Assembly (NCBI GenBank): GCA_964393105.1
Contig: CAYMSM010000041.1
Location: 1-30,025, forward strand
From: CALMEC01 sp964393105
GTDB lineage: Bacteria > Actinomycetota > Thermoleophilia > Miltoncostaeales > Miltoncostaeaceae
Direction of reading: 5' to 3'
DNA length: 30,025 bases
The number at the start of each line of letters is the position of its first letter. The stretch's first letter is position 1. Both the position numbers and the translations under genes were made by a program. The notes beneath the pieces were generated by a model, which made no database searches, was not told where the DNA came from, and was given only the letters and a program-made list of their open reading frames with translations. Shown piece by piece: positions 21,268-28,699 of the stretch.

Positions 21268-21761
21268 TGCTGCACAGCACGACCGTCACCACCCCGATCG
21301 GCGACCTGCGGATCGTGGCCTCGGACAACGGGATACGGGAGATCTGGATGCCGTTGCCCGATGCGCGCAACGTCCCCGCCCGGGCGACCGAAAACCCCGA
21401 TCACCCGATCCTCATCGATGCGCGCCGCCAGATCGACGAATACTTCCGCGGCGAGCGGCGCACGTTCGACCTCCCGCTCGACGTCCAGGGCACGGCGTTC
21501 CAGTGCCAGGTCTGGGACGCCCTCGTCGACATCCCGTATGGCGAGACCGAAAGCTACGGCCAACTCGCCGAGCGCGTCGGTCGACCGGGGGCGGCCCGTG
21601 CGGTCGGTGGGGCCAACGGCCGCAACCCGGTGCCGCTCGTGGTCCCGTGCCATCGCGTCATCGGAGCCAACGGAACAATGATCGGCTATGCGGGCCCGTC
21701 CGAGGACGGGATCGCGATCAAGCGCTGGTTGATCCGCCACGAATCGCGGGCGCGGGGGTAG
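21267..21761 (+). CDS. ogt: Methylated-DNA--protein-cysteine methyltransferase (Ogt/MGMT)
   Basis: The protein has 164 residues, the usual Ogt length. The active-site motif VVPCHRVI with its suicidal cysteine is present, along with the conserved NGRNPVPL stretch before it, the HTH region YGETESYGQLAERVGRPGAARAVG, and GAxGxxIGYAG after it (ANGTMIGYAG). It directly reverses O6-alkylguanine and O4-alkylthymine. ATG 21267 overlaps the Ada/AlkA stop (TGATG), so both repair proteins are made together and are probably induced by the methylated Ada domain. Confidence 0.94.
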   Translation: MLHSTTVTTPIGDLRIVASDNGIREIWMPLPDARNVPARATENPDHPILIDARRQIDEYFRGERRTFDLPLDVQGTAFQCQVWDALVDIPYGETESYGQLAERVGRPGAARAVGGANGRNPVPLVVPCHRVIGANGTMIGYAGPSEDGIAIKRWLIRHESRARG

Positions 21762-21788
21762 GCGCACCCAGGTAGTCTGCCCCGGCCG

Positions 21789-22808
21789 ATGGCGCTGCCG
21801 ATCTCAATCCTGGATCTGACCCCCGTTCCGTCGGGCTCCTCCCCGGCCGAGGCGATCCACAACACGCTCGACCTCGCTCGCAAAGCGGATCGATGGGGCT
21901 ACAACCGCTACTGGGTGGCCGAGCACCACAACACCCCCGGCATGGCGTGCCCGGCACCCGAGGTCATGATCGGCCACATCGCAGCGGCGACCGAGCGCAT
22001 CCGCGTCGGGTCGGGTGGGGTGATGCTGCCCAACCACAGCGCGCTCCGCGTCGCGGAGGGGTTTCGCGTTCTCGCGGCGCTCCACCCGGGTCGGATCGAC
22101 CTTGGCATCGGCAGAGCACCCGGCACGGATAGCGTCACCGCGTTCGCGCTGCGGCGCGGGCAGGTCGACGGTACCGAGTTTCCCAACCAGCTCGCAGAGC
22201 TGTTCGCGTTCGCAGGCGACGGGTTCCCCGACGACCATCCCTTCTCCACCGTCTCGGCCGAGCCGGCCGAGGTCGATCTGCCGCCGGTGTGGATTCTGGG
22301 CTCCAGCGAATTCGGCGCCCAGGTGGCTGCCGCATTCGGCCTGGGGTTTGCGTTTGCCCGTCACCTCAACCCGCGCGGAGCGGCCGAGGCGCTGCACGTC
22401 TACCGCAACGGCTTTCAGCCGTCAGCGCGGTGCTCAGAGCCCCGGACGATCCTGACGGTCTCGGCGATCGCCGCCGACACGTCTGAGCGGGCCGACCAGC
22501 TGGCGCTGTCGCTCGCGCTCGGTGTGGTGCGCATGCGCCAGGGCCGGCCCGACAAGCTCCCGACGCCCCAGCAGGCCGCCGACCACGACTGGACCGAGGC
22601 TGAGCGGGATCAGCTGCGACGCTATCGTCGCGCGCAGATTCTGGGCACGGCGTCCGGCGTGGGTGACGCGATCGCCGCGATAGTCGACGAGACCGGCGCC
22701 GACGAGGTCATGGTGATGACCTCGGTGCACGACCACGGCGAGCGCCTGCGCTCCTATGAGCTGATCGCCCAGGCGTGCGGCCTGCGTGCGGCGTCGGTCG
22801 CGGCGTAA
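21789..22808 (+). CDS. Luciferase-like (LLM class) flavin-dependent monooxygenase
   Basis: The protein has 339 residues with a TIM-barrel fold. It has the features of the MsnO8-like LLM subfamily: ISILDLTPVPSG at the N-terminus, YWVAEHHNTPGMACPAPEV, GSGGVMLPNHSALRVAEGF, GRIDLGIGRAPGTD and LGSSEFGAQVAA. It is expected to use FMNH2 or F420H2 with an unknown substrate. No SD is visible before ATG 21789. TAGTCT at 21773-21778 could be a -10 giving an almost leaderless mRNA, but this is weak. It lies 27 bases after ogt in the same direction. Confidence 0.88.
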   Translation: MALPISILDLTPVPSGSSPAEAIHNTLDLARKADRWGYNRYWVAEHHNTPGMACPAPEVMIGHIAAATERIRVGSGGVMLPNHSALRVAEGFRVLAALHPGRIDLGIGRAPGTDSVTAFALRRGQVDGTEFPNQLAELFAFAGDGFPDDHPFSTVSAEPAEVDLPPVWILGSSEFGAQVAAAFGLGFAFARHLNPRGAAEALHVYRNGFQPSARCSEPRTILTVSAIAADTSERADQLALSLALGVVRMRQGRPDKLPTPQQAADHDWTEAERDQLRRYRRAQILGTASGVGDAIAAIVDETGADEVMVMTSVHDHGERLRSYELIAQACGLRAASVAA

Positions 22809-22817
22809 GGAGCACCC

Positions 22818-23036
22818 TCAGCTCACGACGATTGCGCTGATGAGATCCCGCAGGCGTGTCGCGCGCCTGTCGTCGCGTCCGACGAGGCGGTTGACCCATG
22901 TCGTGAGCTCCGCGACGTCGAGTTCGGCAGCGGTCAGGAAGAGCACCTGCTCGATGTCGATCCACTCTTCGAAACGCAGGCGCGAGGGGTGCGGGTGGAT
23001 GGGACGCGTTACGCTTCGGAGTGTGAGGTACGGCAC
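22818..23036 (-). CDS. Possible small protein antisense to the lysyl-oxidase gene start
   Basis: The product is 72 residues if it starts at GTG 23036. The C-terminal 50 residues (FEEWIDIEQVLFLTAAELD, then VAELTTWVNRLVGRDDRRAT) look like genuine amphipathic helices and use GC-rich third positions. The start is poor, with no SD, and it overlaps the first 38 bases of the opposite gene. It could be a small real gene, the remnant of a longer one, or chance. Family not recognised. Confidence 0.35.
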   Translation of the reverse strand: MPYLTLRSVTRPIHPHPSRLRFEEWIDIEQVLFLTAAELDVAELTTWVNRLVGRDDRRATRLRDLISAIVVS

Positions 23037-23889
23037 ATCGAAGCGAACAGCGGTGTTCGCGCTCGCTACTGTCGCCGTGTCGTGTTCGTTGGCGGCGATC
23101 GGTGCCGCGACCGCCACCCTCGAGGCAGAGCCAAGGGACCTTCTGCCAGACCTCGTTCAGGAAGCGCCGCAGAACATCGGCGTCACACGCGCGGGCGGGC
23201 GCGACCTCCTCGGCTTTCGGTCCGCGGTGCTCAACGCGGGGGACGGGCCGCTGATCGTCGTGGCGCGCCGTTCGACGACACGGGTACGTGACATGGCAGC
23301 CAGGCAGATCGTCAGGCGAGCGGATGGAACGACGCGCACCATCGGCGCCGTGGGCTTCGTGCGCTACGTGCGCTCACCCGATCACTCCCACTGGCATTTT
23401 CTACCGTTCGAGCGCTACGAGCTTCGTCGCGAAGGTTCGCGCGTCGGGATCGTCGACAAGAAGAGCGGCTTCTGCTTGGGCGACCGCTACCGCGCCGAAC
23501 CGCGACCGGACGGCGCGGTCGCGGTCCCCGTGTATGTCGGTAGGTGTGGGCTCGCACGCCCGGCGGGTCTCGGCGTCACCGAAGGCATCTCTGTCGGCTG
23601 GGGCGACGACTACGCGGCGTACCTGGACGGCCAGCACATCGACGTCACGAACGTCCCGTCGGGCCGATACGTGCTGGTGCACACGGTCAACGTCCGCGGC
23701 CAGATCCTGGAACGCGACCGCTCGAACAACACCGCCAGCCGACGTATCGAGCTGCGCCGGGTGCGTGGACGGCTGCGCGTGCGCGTGCTGCCGAAGCTTG
23801 CGAGTTCAGAGATCAAGCGCCCAGAAGACCCAATCGGTGGGCTGGCGGGTGCTCGCGTTCTGATGGCAGCCGGCGCAGCCAGACTGTGA
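22999..23889 (+). CDS. Secreted lysyl oxidase family (copper) protein
   Basis: The protein has 296 residues from ATG 22999, chosen because GAGGGG lies 9 bases upstream. The N-terminus is a signal peptide: basic (VRYGTSKR), hydrophobic (TAVFALATVAVSCSLAAIG), then ATA. The mature part shows the bacterial lysyl-oxidase layout: LLPDLVQEAPQNIGV, GFRSAVLNAGDGPL, the copper-binding PDHSHWHFLPFERYEL, KSGFCLGDRY, and the C-terminal GWGDDYAAYLDGQHIDV, LVHTVNVRGQILE and RSNNTASRRIEL. The tyrosine of YAAYLDGQ may be the cofactor precursor, by analogy. The product is exported; bacterial substrates are unknown. The 3' end overlaps the convergent P460-like gene by 84 bases. Confidence 0.82.
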   Translation: MGRVTLRSVRYGTSKRTAVFALATVAVSCSLAAIGAATATLEAEPRDLLPDLVQEAPQNIGVTRAGGRDLLGFRSAVLNAGDGPLIVVARRSTTRVRDMAARQIVRRADGTTRTIGAVGFVRYVRSPDHSHWHFLPFERYELRREGSRVGIVDKKSGFCLGDRYRAEPRPDGAVAVPVYVGRCGLARPAGLGVTEGISVGWGDDYAAYLDGQHIDVTNVPSGRYVLVHTVNVRGQILERDRSNNTASRRIELRRVRGRLRVRVLPKLASSEIKRPEDPIGGLAGARVLMAAGAARL

Positions 23890-24444
23890 GAGGCCGACCT
23901 TGGTGAACGGGCCGTTGCCCGACGCGCGCGTGTACTCGACGTAGCGCCATCCACCGGTGGCAGCACCCCCGGCGCCGTCCTTCTCCATGAGCGCCAGCAG
24001 CGTGACGGCATCCCCTTGGGTGCCCTGCTTGACGACGACGGCGCCGTCAGGGTAGGGGAATCGCTGCGTCCGGCCGCTCGTGAGCGCTCGCCGAGTCGGG
24101 CTGGCCCAGACCCGCTTCTCGCCGCCGTGAGCGCTGCCCAGGCTCGCAAGCTCCGCGATGGGAGGCTTGGTCAACTCGGTCCACCCCAGATATCCGGCGA
24201 TCAGCGCGGCATCGGCGTCGTCGAGGCCCGTCAGGTCGGCGACCGTGGGCCCCCTCTTCTTGGTCGTCGTCGCAGCGGGGGTGGTCTCGGGGGTCGTGCT
24301 CGTCGCCGCTGCCGTGGCTGGCGTGGTGTCTGCTGTCGCGGCCGGCGCCGCGGCGGGCTCGCTGCCATCTCCACACGCGAGTGGGCCGGCGATGGCGAGG
24401 GCAGCGATGGGAACCGCGATGAGCGTGCGGCGGATGCGTGACAT
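23806..24444 (-). CDS. Exported cytochrome P460-like c-type heme protein
   Basis: The protein has 212 residues from ATG 24444, which has GGAGG 5 bases upstream. The N-terminus is a basic plus hydrophobic signal (SRIRRTLIAVPIAALAIAGP) ending at LAC-GDG. The -3 position is Pro, so the lipobox is atypical but lipidation is likely. An Ala/Thr/Pro-rich linker follows (about 32-68). The folded part has a GYLGWTEL start, FPYPDGAVVVKQGT, LMEKDGAGG, GGWRYVEYT and finally SGCAGCHQNAST with one CxxCH heme-c site, the order expected in cytochrome P460-type domains. It is probably a cell-surface redox protein. It is the last gene of the minus-strand run, 52 bases after pgl. Confidence 0.72.
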   Translation of the reverse strand: MSRIRRTLIAVPIAALAIAGPLACGDGSEPAAAPAATADTTPATAAATSTTPETTPAATTTKKRGPTVADLTGLDDADAALIAGYLGWTELTKPPIAELASLGSAHGGEKRVWASPTRRALTSGRTQRFPYPDGAVVVKQGTQGDAVTLLALMEKDGAGGAATGGWRYVEYTRASGNGPFTKVGLSQSGCAGCHQNASTRQPTDWVFWALDL

Positions 24445-24496
24445 GGAGGCCTCCTCGATCATCAGGTCGACGAATCCAGTCTCAGGCACGAACATC

Positions 24497-25213
24497 TCAT
24501 TCGCCAAGACCTTGCGCCGCCGCTTCATCCAGAATCCACGTCGTTGCGTCTCGGGTCAACAAGCTGGCCGGGATCCGTTCATCGGGATGTGCCATTGCCG
24601 CGGCCACTACCCCTGCCTTGCCCACACCGGTCGCCAGGACAATGCGTGCGCGGGCGGCGTTCAGCACCGCCATCGTCAGTGTGACGCGCAGCGGCGGCGG
24701 CTTGGGGGAGTCCTCGACGACGGCGCAGATCCGTCCATCGCCATGGAGTGCCTGGGAGCCTGGAAAGAGCGACGCCGTATGGCCGTCCTCGCCCAGACCG
24801 AGCACGACGATGTCGAGCACGGGCATCCCGGCGGGGTCGGCGGGCAACGAGCGATGGAGCTCTTCCGCATAGGCATCGCAGGCGCCTCCAGGGCCGAGGT
24901 CGGTGTGCACTCGGTGCACCTGCGTCTCGGGAATGCCCGCGGGTCCGACCAGCGCGTCGTCCACCATCCGTGCATTCGCGTCCTGGCTGTCCAGCGCGAC
25001 GAGGCGCTCGTCCCCGAACCACAGGTGGACTCCACCCCAGTCCTGCCGGAGTCCGGCCAGCAGGGCGTACGTCTGGCGAGGTGTGCTTCCACCCGCCAAC
25101 GCGACATGCACGACGTCCGCGTGGTGTCGGTCTGCGGTGATCATCTCGTCGATGTGTATGGCGGCCACTTCTGCGGCGCGTTCGGGGTCAGGGGCGACGA
25201 GCAGGCGGGGCAT
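24497..25213 (-). CDS. pgl: 6-phosphogluconolactonase
   Basis: The protein has 238 residues, the usual length for DevB/Pgl. Conserved blocks are VALAGGSTPRQTYALL (about 39-54), HLWFGDERLV, and LGLGEDGHTASLFPG with the catalytic-site His. It hydrolyses 6-phosphogluconolactone in the oxidative pentose phosphate pathway. ATG 25213 is chosen because GGGAG lies 7 bases upstream; the frame is open further but the extension has no domain content. It sits downstream of the RibD-C-like gene (44-base gap) in one minus-strand run. zwf, gnd or opcA are not in the window. Confidence 0.92.
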   Translation of the reverse strand: MPRLLVAPDPERAAEVAAIHIDEMITADRHHADVVHVALAGGSTPRQTYALLAGLRQDWGGVHLWFGDERLVALDSQDANARMVDDALVGPAGIPETQVHRVHTDLGPGGACDAYAEELHRSLPADPAGMPVLDIVVLGLGEDGHTASLFPGSQALHGDGRICAVVEDSPKPPPLRVTLTMAVLNAARARIVLATGVGKAGVVAAAMAHPDERIPASLLTRDATTWILDEAAAQGLGE

Positions 25214-25257
25214 GAGCGATCTCCCAGCGTCGGAGTGGACGAGCTGGCGTGAGACGG

Positions 25258-25995
25258 CTACCGACGCGCTCGGTAGCGCGCGAGCAGGAAGCCGTCCTGC
25301 TCCAACAGTGAGCGCAGCTCGACCTCGACCGGAGCGGGCAGGTCGGGACCCGACAGAATGCGCTTCGCGTCGCCGCTTGCCAACCGGGGAGACACCGTCA
25401 GGCACACCTCGTCGATCAGATCGGCGTCGGCCAAAGCGCCGTTGACGCTGGGGCCGCCCTCACTCAGGACGTGCTGGGCGCCGAGCTCACCCAGTGCCAC
25501 CATCGCGGCCGGCAGATTGACCTGGCCGTCGCCGACGGTGATGACATCGCACAGGGAACGTGCGACGGCGAGCGGTTCGGCGGGGGCATCGGTGGTCGTC
25601 ACGATGATCGTCCGCTCGGTGGCCTCACGAAAGAGCGGCAGGTCGAAGTCCAGATCCAGTTTGCGAGTGACAACGGCGATCCGCGGTGCATCGCGCTGGC
25701 CCCGAGCTCGCCGGGCATCCAGGTAGTCGTCGTAGACGAGCGCCGGCTTGTAGTTCTCGGCCCTGACCGTCCCGGCTGCGACGAGCACCACGTCGGCCAG
25801 CGACCGCAGCAGCCGGTAGACCACACGGTCGGGCGGCCCGCCGAGCGGGCCGGACACGCCGCCGATCGCGGTCGCCCCGTCGACGCTGGCGATCATGTTG
25901 ACGCGGAGCCCGGGACGACCCGCGGCCGTGGGCATGTCCGCGTAGACGGTCGCTGGGTCGACCTCGTCGATCGCGGTGGGGAGGAGCTGACGCAC
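25258..25995 (-). CDS. RibD C-terminal/dihydrofolate reductase-like pyrimidine reductase
   Basis: The protein has 245 residues. It shows RVNMIASVDGATAIGG (about 31-46), DVVLVAAGTVRAENYKP, VVTRKLDLDFDLPLF and the nucleotide-binding HVLSEGGPSVNGALADADLIDE followed by CLTVSPRL. This is the RibD-C family (NADPH-dependent reduction of a diaminopyrimidine-type substrate). No deaminase domain is attached, so it is either the reductase half of riboflavin synthesis or one of the many paralogues of unknown substrate. GTG start 8 bases after the stop of the upstream gene, so co-transcribed. It often neighbours pgl in actinobacteria. Confidence 0.85.
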   Translation of the reverse strand: MRQLLPTAIDEVDPATVYADMPTAAGRPGLRVNMIASVDGATAIGGVSGPLGGPPDRVVYRLLRSLADVVLVAAGTVRAENYKPALVYDDYLDARRARGQRDAPRIAVVTRKLDLDFDLPLFREATERTIIVTTTDAPAEPLAVARSLCDVITVGDGQVNLPAAMVALGELGAQHVLSEGGPSVNGALADADLIDEVCLTVSPRLASGDAKRILSGPDLPAPVEVELRSLLEQDGFLLARYRARR

Positions 25996-26003
25996 GAGGG
26001 CGC

Positions 26004-27011
26004 TCAGCTTGTCAGCAGCGCACGGCGCTCACGGAACCAGTCGAGCGCCATCGCACGCTGGTCGTGCACGTCCAGCAGCGAGCTGAGCGTCAGCACCGCC
26101 CCGCCGAACGTGGTCGCGTTCCACAGGTCGCTCGAGGGCACCTGATCGAAGCTCCACGGCGCGACGTACAGGTACGGCTCGGGGTGGGCGGCATCGCCGG
26201 GGGAGACGCCGTACCCGGCCCGCCGACCAGAATCCTCAGGCAGGCACTCGAAGGCGGCGTCGAAGTGCTCGACCCACAGCTGCACTCGGCTGGCGTCCGA
26301 GGAGCCAGGGTCGGCGCGCAACTCCTCCAGGACCGAGTACGCAAAGCCGTACCAATCTCCCAACCACGTGGATGCAGCCGGATCGATGGCGAGCTGGGCA
26401 TCCACGTCTCCGGCCGGTGGCACGTCGAACGACGCCGCCCATTCCAGGTCGGGCGGCGTGCCCAAGACGGCGCCGGCCGCGTCGGCCAGGCTCGTGATCG
26501 GTACGGCGGTGGCTTCCTCGCCGATCTGGTGTACCAGCCGGGTTCCGGCGACCCGCACCTGCTCGTCGGCGCCGAAGAACGGGGTGCCGAAGCCGCCGAG
26601 GGTCCAGCGCAGCGCGATCTTGCCGTTGGCGCGTCGGCGGGCGGGAGACAATACGTAGATCGCCAAGCGGTGGAGCGCGTCGCGGGTCGTTGGCAGGGCT
26701 TCCGGCGGGCGCGGGATCGCGCGGTAGGCACCAAGCCAGCGGTCTGCCGCCCACTCCGACTGCTCGGGGAAGTCGCCCAGCCAGCGGTCCCAGGTCAGCG
26801 CGGCCGCCGAGGTCGGTCCTACGACCGGAAGGTCGGCGCCGGCGGGGTCCGTCGGGTCGTCGGCACACCAGTCGTCGTCGATCGCGGGAGGCGACGGTTC
26901 GAGCACGCGCGCATCGAAACGTCCGGTCAGCAAGCGCTGCGCCTTTACACGCGGGTTGCGCGCGCGGAGGGCTGTGGGCGTCGGGTGTTCGGAGAGAGAC
27001 GTCGTGATCAC
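26004..27011 (-). CDS. Conserved-looking protein of unknown function
   Basis: I do not recognise this 335-residue protein. It is soluble, acidic and rich in Trp, Pro and Asp, with no signal peptide. Visible blocks are LTWDRWLGDFPEQSEWAADR, RDALHRLAIYVLSPARRRAN, KIALRWTLGGFGTPFFGADE, and a C-terminal PEPYLYVAPWSFDQVPS followed by WNATTFGGAVLTLSSLL. The overall look suggests a globular enzyme or binding protein, but no catalytic motif is identifiable. GTG 27011 has only a weak SD. It heads the minus-strand run with the RibD-C-like gene, pgl and the P460-like gene. Confidence 0.7.
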   Translation of the reverse strand: MITTSLSEHPTPTALRARNPRVKAQRLLTGRFDARVLEPSPPAIDDDWCADDPTDPAGADLPVVGPTSAAALTWDRWLGDFPEQSEWAADRWLGAYRAIPRPPEALPTTRDALHRLAIYVLSPARRRANGKIALRWTLGGFGTPFFGADEQVRVAGTRLVHQIGEEATAVPITSLADAAGAVLGTPPDLEWAASFDVPPAGDVDAQLAIDPAASTWLGDWYGFAYSVLEELRADPGSSDASRVQLWVEHFDAAFECLPEDSGRRAGYGVSPGDAAHPEPYLYVAPWSFDQVPSSDLWNATTFGGAVLTLSSLLDVHDQRAMALDWFRERRALLTS

Positions 27012-27032
27012 GCTCGTTCTGTGGCACGACGA

Positions 27033-27061
27033 CCGATCTGCGTTATTCGGTAACGGATCGG
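27033..27061. promoter_or_regulatory. Bulged palindrome between divergent genes
   Basis: CCGATC-TG-CGTTA (27033-27045) is inverted as TAACG-GATCGG (27051-27061) around TTCGG. The 11-bp pairing has one 2-base bulge. It lies between the GTG of the minus-strand run (27011) and the SD of the LuxR-like gene (27097), a natural place for a shared operator. Confidence 0.45.
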
Positions 27062-27106
27062 CGTCTTAGGTGACTCTAGTGCATCCCGCGCGTCGAAGGA
27101 GGATGG

Positions 27107-27313
27107 ATGAGCACCGCCGAGAAGCCCCGCAAGGTGCTCCAGCTGATGGCACGGGGCATGTCGAACGCCGAGATCGCCGCGCACATGGTGGTCATCGAGA
27201 CGACGTCAAGACCCACGTCGCCGGGTCCTCGGCAAGCTCACGCTGCGCGACCGGGTGAGCGAGCGGTCGTCCTGGCCTACGAGTCGGGGCTCATTCAGCC
27301 CGGCGGAAGCTGA
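27107..27313 (+). pseudogene. LuxR/GerE-type HTH gene with three apparent 1-base deletions
   Basis: The frame begins at ATG 27107, with AGGAGG 4 bases upstream. It encodes VLQLMARGMSNAEIAAHMVV, the start of a LuxR-type HTH. The recognition-helix part is out of frame. Adding one base near 27204, one near 27220 and one near 27257 restores ETTVKTHVGRVLGKLTLRDR followed by VQRAVVLAYESGL, the family consensus. Because three bases are lost in total, the frame is regained for VVLAYESGLIQPGGS and stays open (68 codons). It is either a pseudogene, or the deletions are assembly errors and the gene is an intact 69-residue stand-alone HTH. No receiver or sensor domain precedes it. Confidence 0.65.
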
Positions 27314-27330
27314 GGGCGTTCCTCAGCTTC
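27306..27330 (+). terminator. Strong hairpin at the end of the LuxR-like gene
   Basis: GAAGCTGAGG (27306-27315) and CCTCAGCTTC (27321-27330) form a perfect 10-bp stem with a 5-base loop, overlapping the stop codon at 27311-27313. No U tract follows. It probably terminates or protects the transcript. Confidence 0.55.
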
Positions 27331-27434
27331 GCCGCCGATGTGTGTCGCCGCGTCACAACATTCACTCATTTCATGTGACGATTGTCCGTCGCGTGAGGAG
27401 AGGAAACGGCTACGTTCCCCCGCCGCGGGCGGCC

Positions 27435-27493
27435 GGGTGAAAATACGACTCGCTCTCAGGGATGTTGTCCCTTTTGCGAGTCCTATTTCCCCC
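27435..27493. terminator. Bidirectional terminator between the LuxR-like gene and glgA
   Basis: Nested symmetry: GACTCGC (27447-27453) pairs with GCGAGTC (27476-27482), and inside it AGGGA (27458-27462) pairs with TCCCT (27468-27472). Outside, AAATA pairs with TATTT and GG with CC. Read on the minus strand the GC stem is followed by GTATTTTC, a short U run, directly after the glgA stop. The plus strand gives CTATTTCC. Confidence 0.65.
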
Positions 27494-28699
27494 TCAGCTC
27501 ACGAGCGCGTCGTACACGGCCATCGTCTGGGCTGCGACGGCACCCCAGTCGAAGCGCTCGATGGCGCGGCTCCGGCCGGCCCGACCCATCGCGCGGGCCC
27601 GGGCTGAGTCGGCGAGCAGCTCGTTGACGCGGCTTGCGATGTCCGCGGCGAACCGGACGGGGTCGGCCGGTGCGCGTGAGGCGTCGGCGCCCGGATCGAA
27701 CGGGACGAGAAGACCGGTCACACCATCCTGGACGACCTCGGGGATGCCGCCAGTGGCGGTCGCGACGACGGGGGTCTCGCATGCCATGGCCTCGAGGTTG
27801 ACGATGCCAAGCGGCTCGTAGATCGAGGGGCACACGAACACCGACGCATGACTCAGGATCTGCGCGATCTCCGCCTTGGAGAGCATCTGCTGGATCCACA
27901 CGACGTTGCCTCGTTGGGCCTGCACGCGGGCGACGGTGGCGGTGATCTCCGCCGCGATCTCGGGTGTGTCGGGCGCCCCCGCGCACAACACCAGCTGCGC
28001 ATCCGGATCGATGGCCGGTGCCGCGGCCAACAGGTGGGCCAGGCCCTTCTGCCGGGTGATGCGTCCCACGAACACGACGGAAGGGTGCGACGGCTCGATG
28101 CCGTGGCGCTCCAGCGCATCGGTCGTGGGATCGCGCCGGTACGCGTTGGCGTCGATGCCGTTGTAGATGACGCTGACCCGGTCGGGATCGACGGCCGGGT
28201 AGCACGCGAGCAGGTCCTCGCGGTGCCCGCGTGAGACGGCGATGACATGGTCGGCGGCCTCGAGCGCTGTCTTCTCGCACCAGCCGGACACCGCGTACCC
28301 GCCGCCGAGTTGCTCGGCCTTCCACGGGCGAAGCGGCTCCAGACTGTGCACCGTCGCGACGTGCGGGATCGCGTAAATCAGCTTGGACAGGTGCCCGGCC
28401 ATGTTGGCGTACCAGGTGTGGCTGTGGGCGATGTCTGCGCCCTCCACCCCGGCGGCCATCGCCAGGTCGATCGAGACGGCCCGCAGCGCAGCCGCATGCG
28501 GCGCGTCACCGGCAAGCGCGTCCCACGCGCCATAGGCGTGCACCGTCGGCCCGTCGAGGGACGGCGCCCGCGAGGCCCCCCAGCAGTGGACGTCGACCTG
28601 GGCGAGCTTGGCGAGCTCGCGCGTCAGATACTCGACGTGGACACCCGCCCCGCCGTAGACCTCGGGCGGGTACTCGCGGGTCAGGACCGCGACCCTCAC
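27494..28699 (-). CDS. glgA: Glycogen synthase / alpha-maltose-1-phosphate synthase (GT4 family)
   Basis: The protein has 401 residues. It is the short GT4 actinobacterial type, not the GT5 bacterial starch-synthase type. The N-terminal Rossmann domain starts RVAVLTREYPPEVYGGAGVH, with DIAHSHTWYANMAG and VATVHSLEPLRPWK. The C-terminal domain has VVFVGRITRQKGLAHLL and the E-x7-E nucleotide-sugar motif in CPSIYEPLGIVNLEAMACETP. In actinomycetes such enzymes (GlgA/GlgM) transfer glucose from ADP-glucose to glucose-1-phosphate or glucan, feeding the GlgE pathway. The GTG start overlaps the glgC stop by four bases, so the two are coupled. Confidence 0.92.
   Translation of the reverse strand: MRVAVLTREYPPEVYGGAGVHVEYLTRELAKLAQVDVHCWGASRAPSLDGPTVHAYGAWDALAGDAPHAAALRAVSIDLAMAAGVEGADIAHSHTWYANMAGHLSKLIYAIPHVATVHSLEPLRPWKAEQLGGGYAVSGWCEKTALEAADHVIAVSRGHREDLLACYPAVDPDRVSVIYNGIDANAYRRDPTTDALERHGIEPSHPSVVFVGRITRQKGLAHLLAAAPAIDPDAQLVLCAGAPDTPEIAAEITATVARVQAQRGNVVWIQQMLSKAEIAQILSHASVFVCPSIYEPLGIVNLEAMACETPVVATATGGIPEVVQDGVTGLLVPFDPGADASRAPADPVRFAADIASRVNELLADSARARAMGRAGRSRAIERFDWGAVAAQTMAVYDALVS

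Noticed and set aside
24496..25405. Longer pgl protein starting upstream at 25405
   Set aside because: The extra 64 residues overlap the RibD-C-like gene and lack family similarity. ATG 25213 has an SD and gives the usual length.
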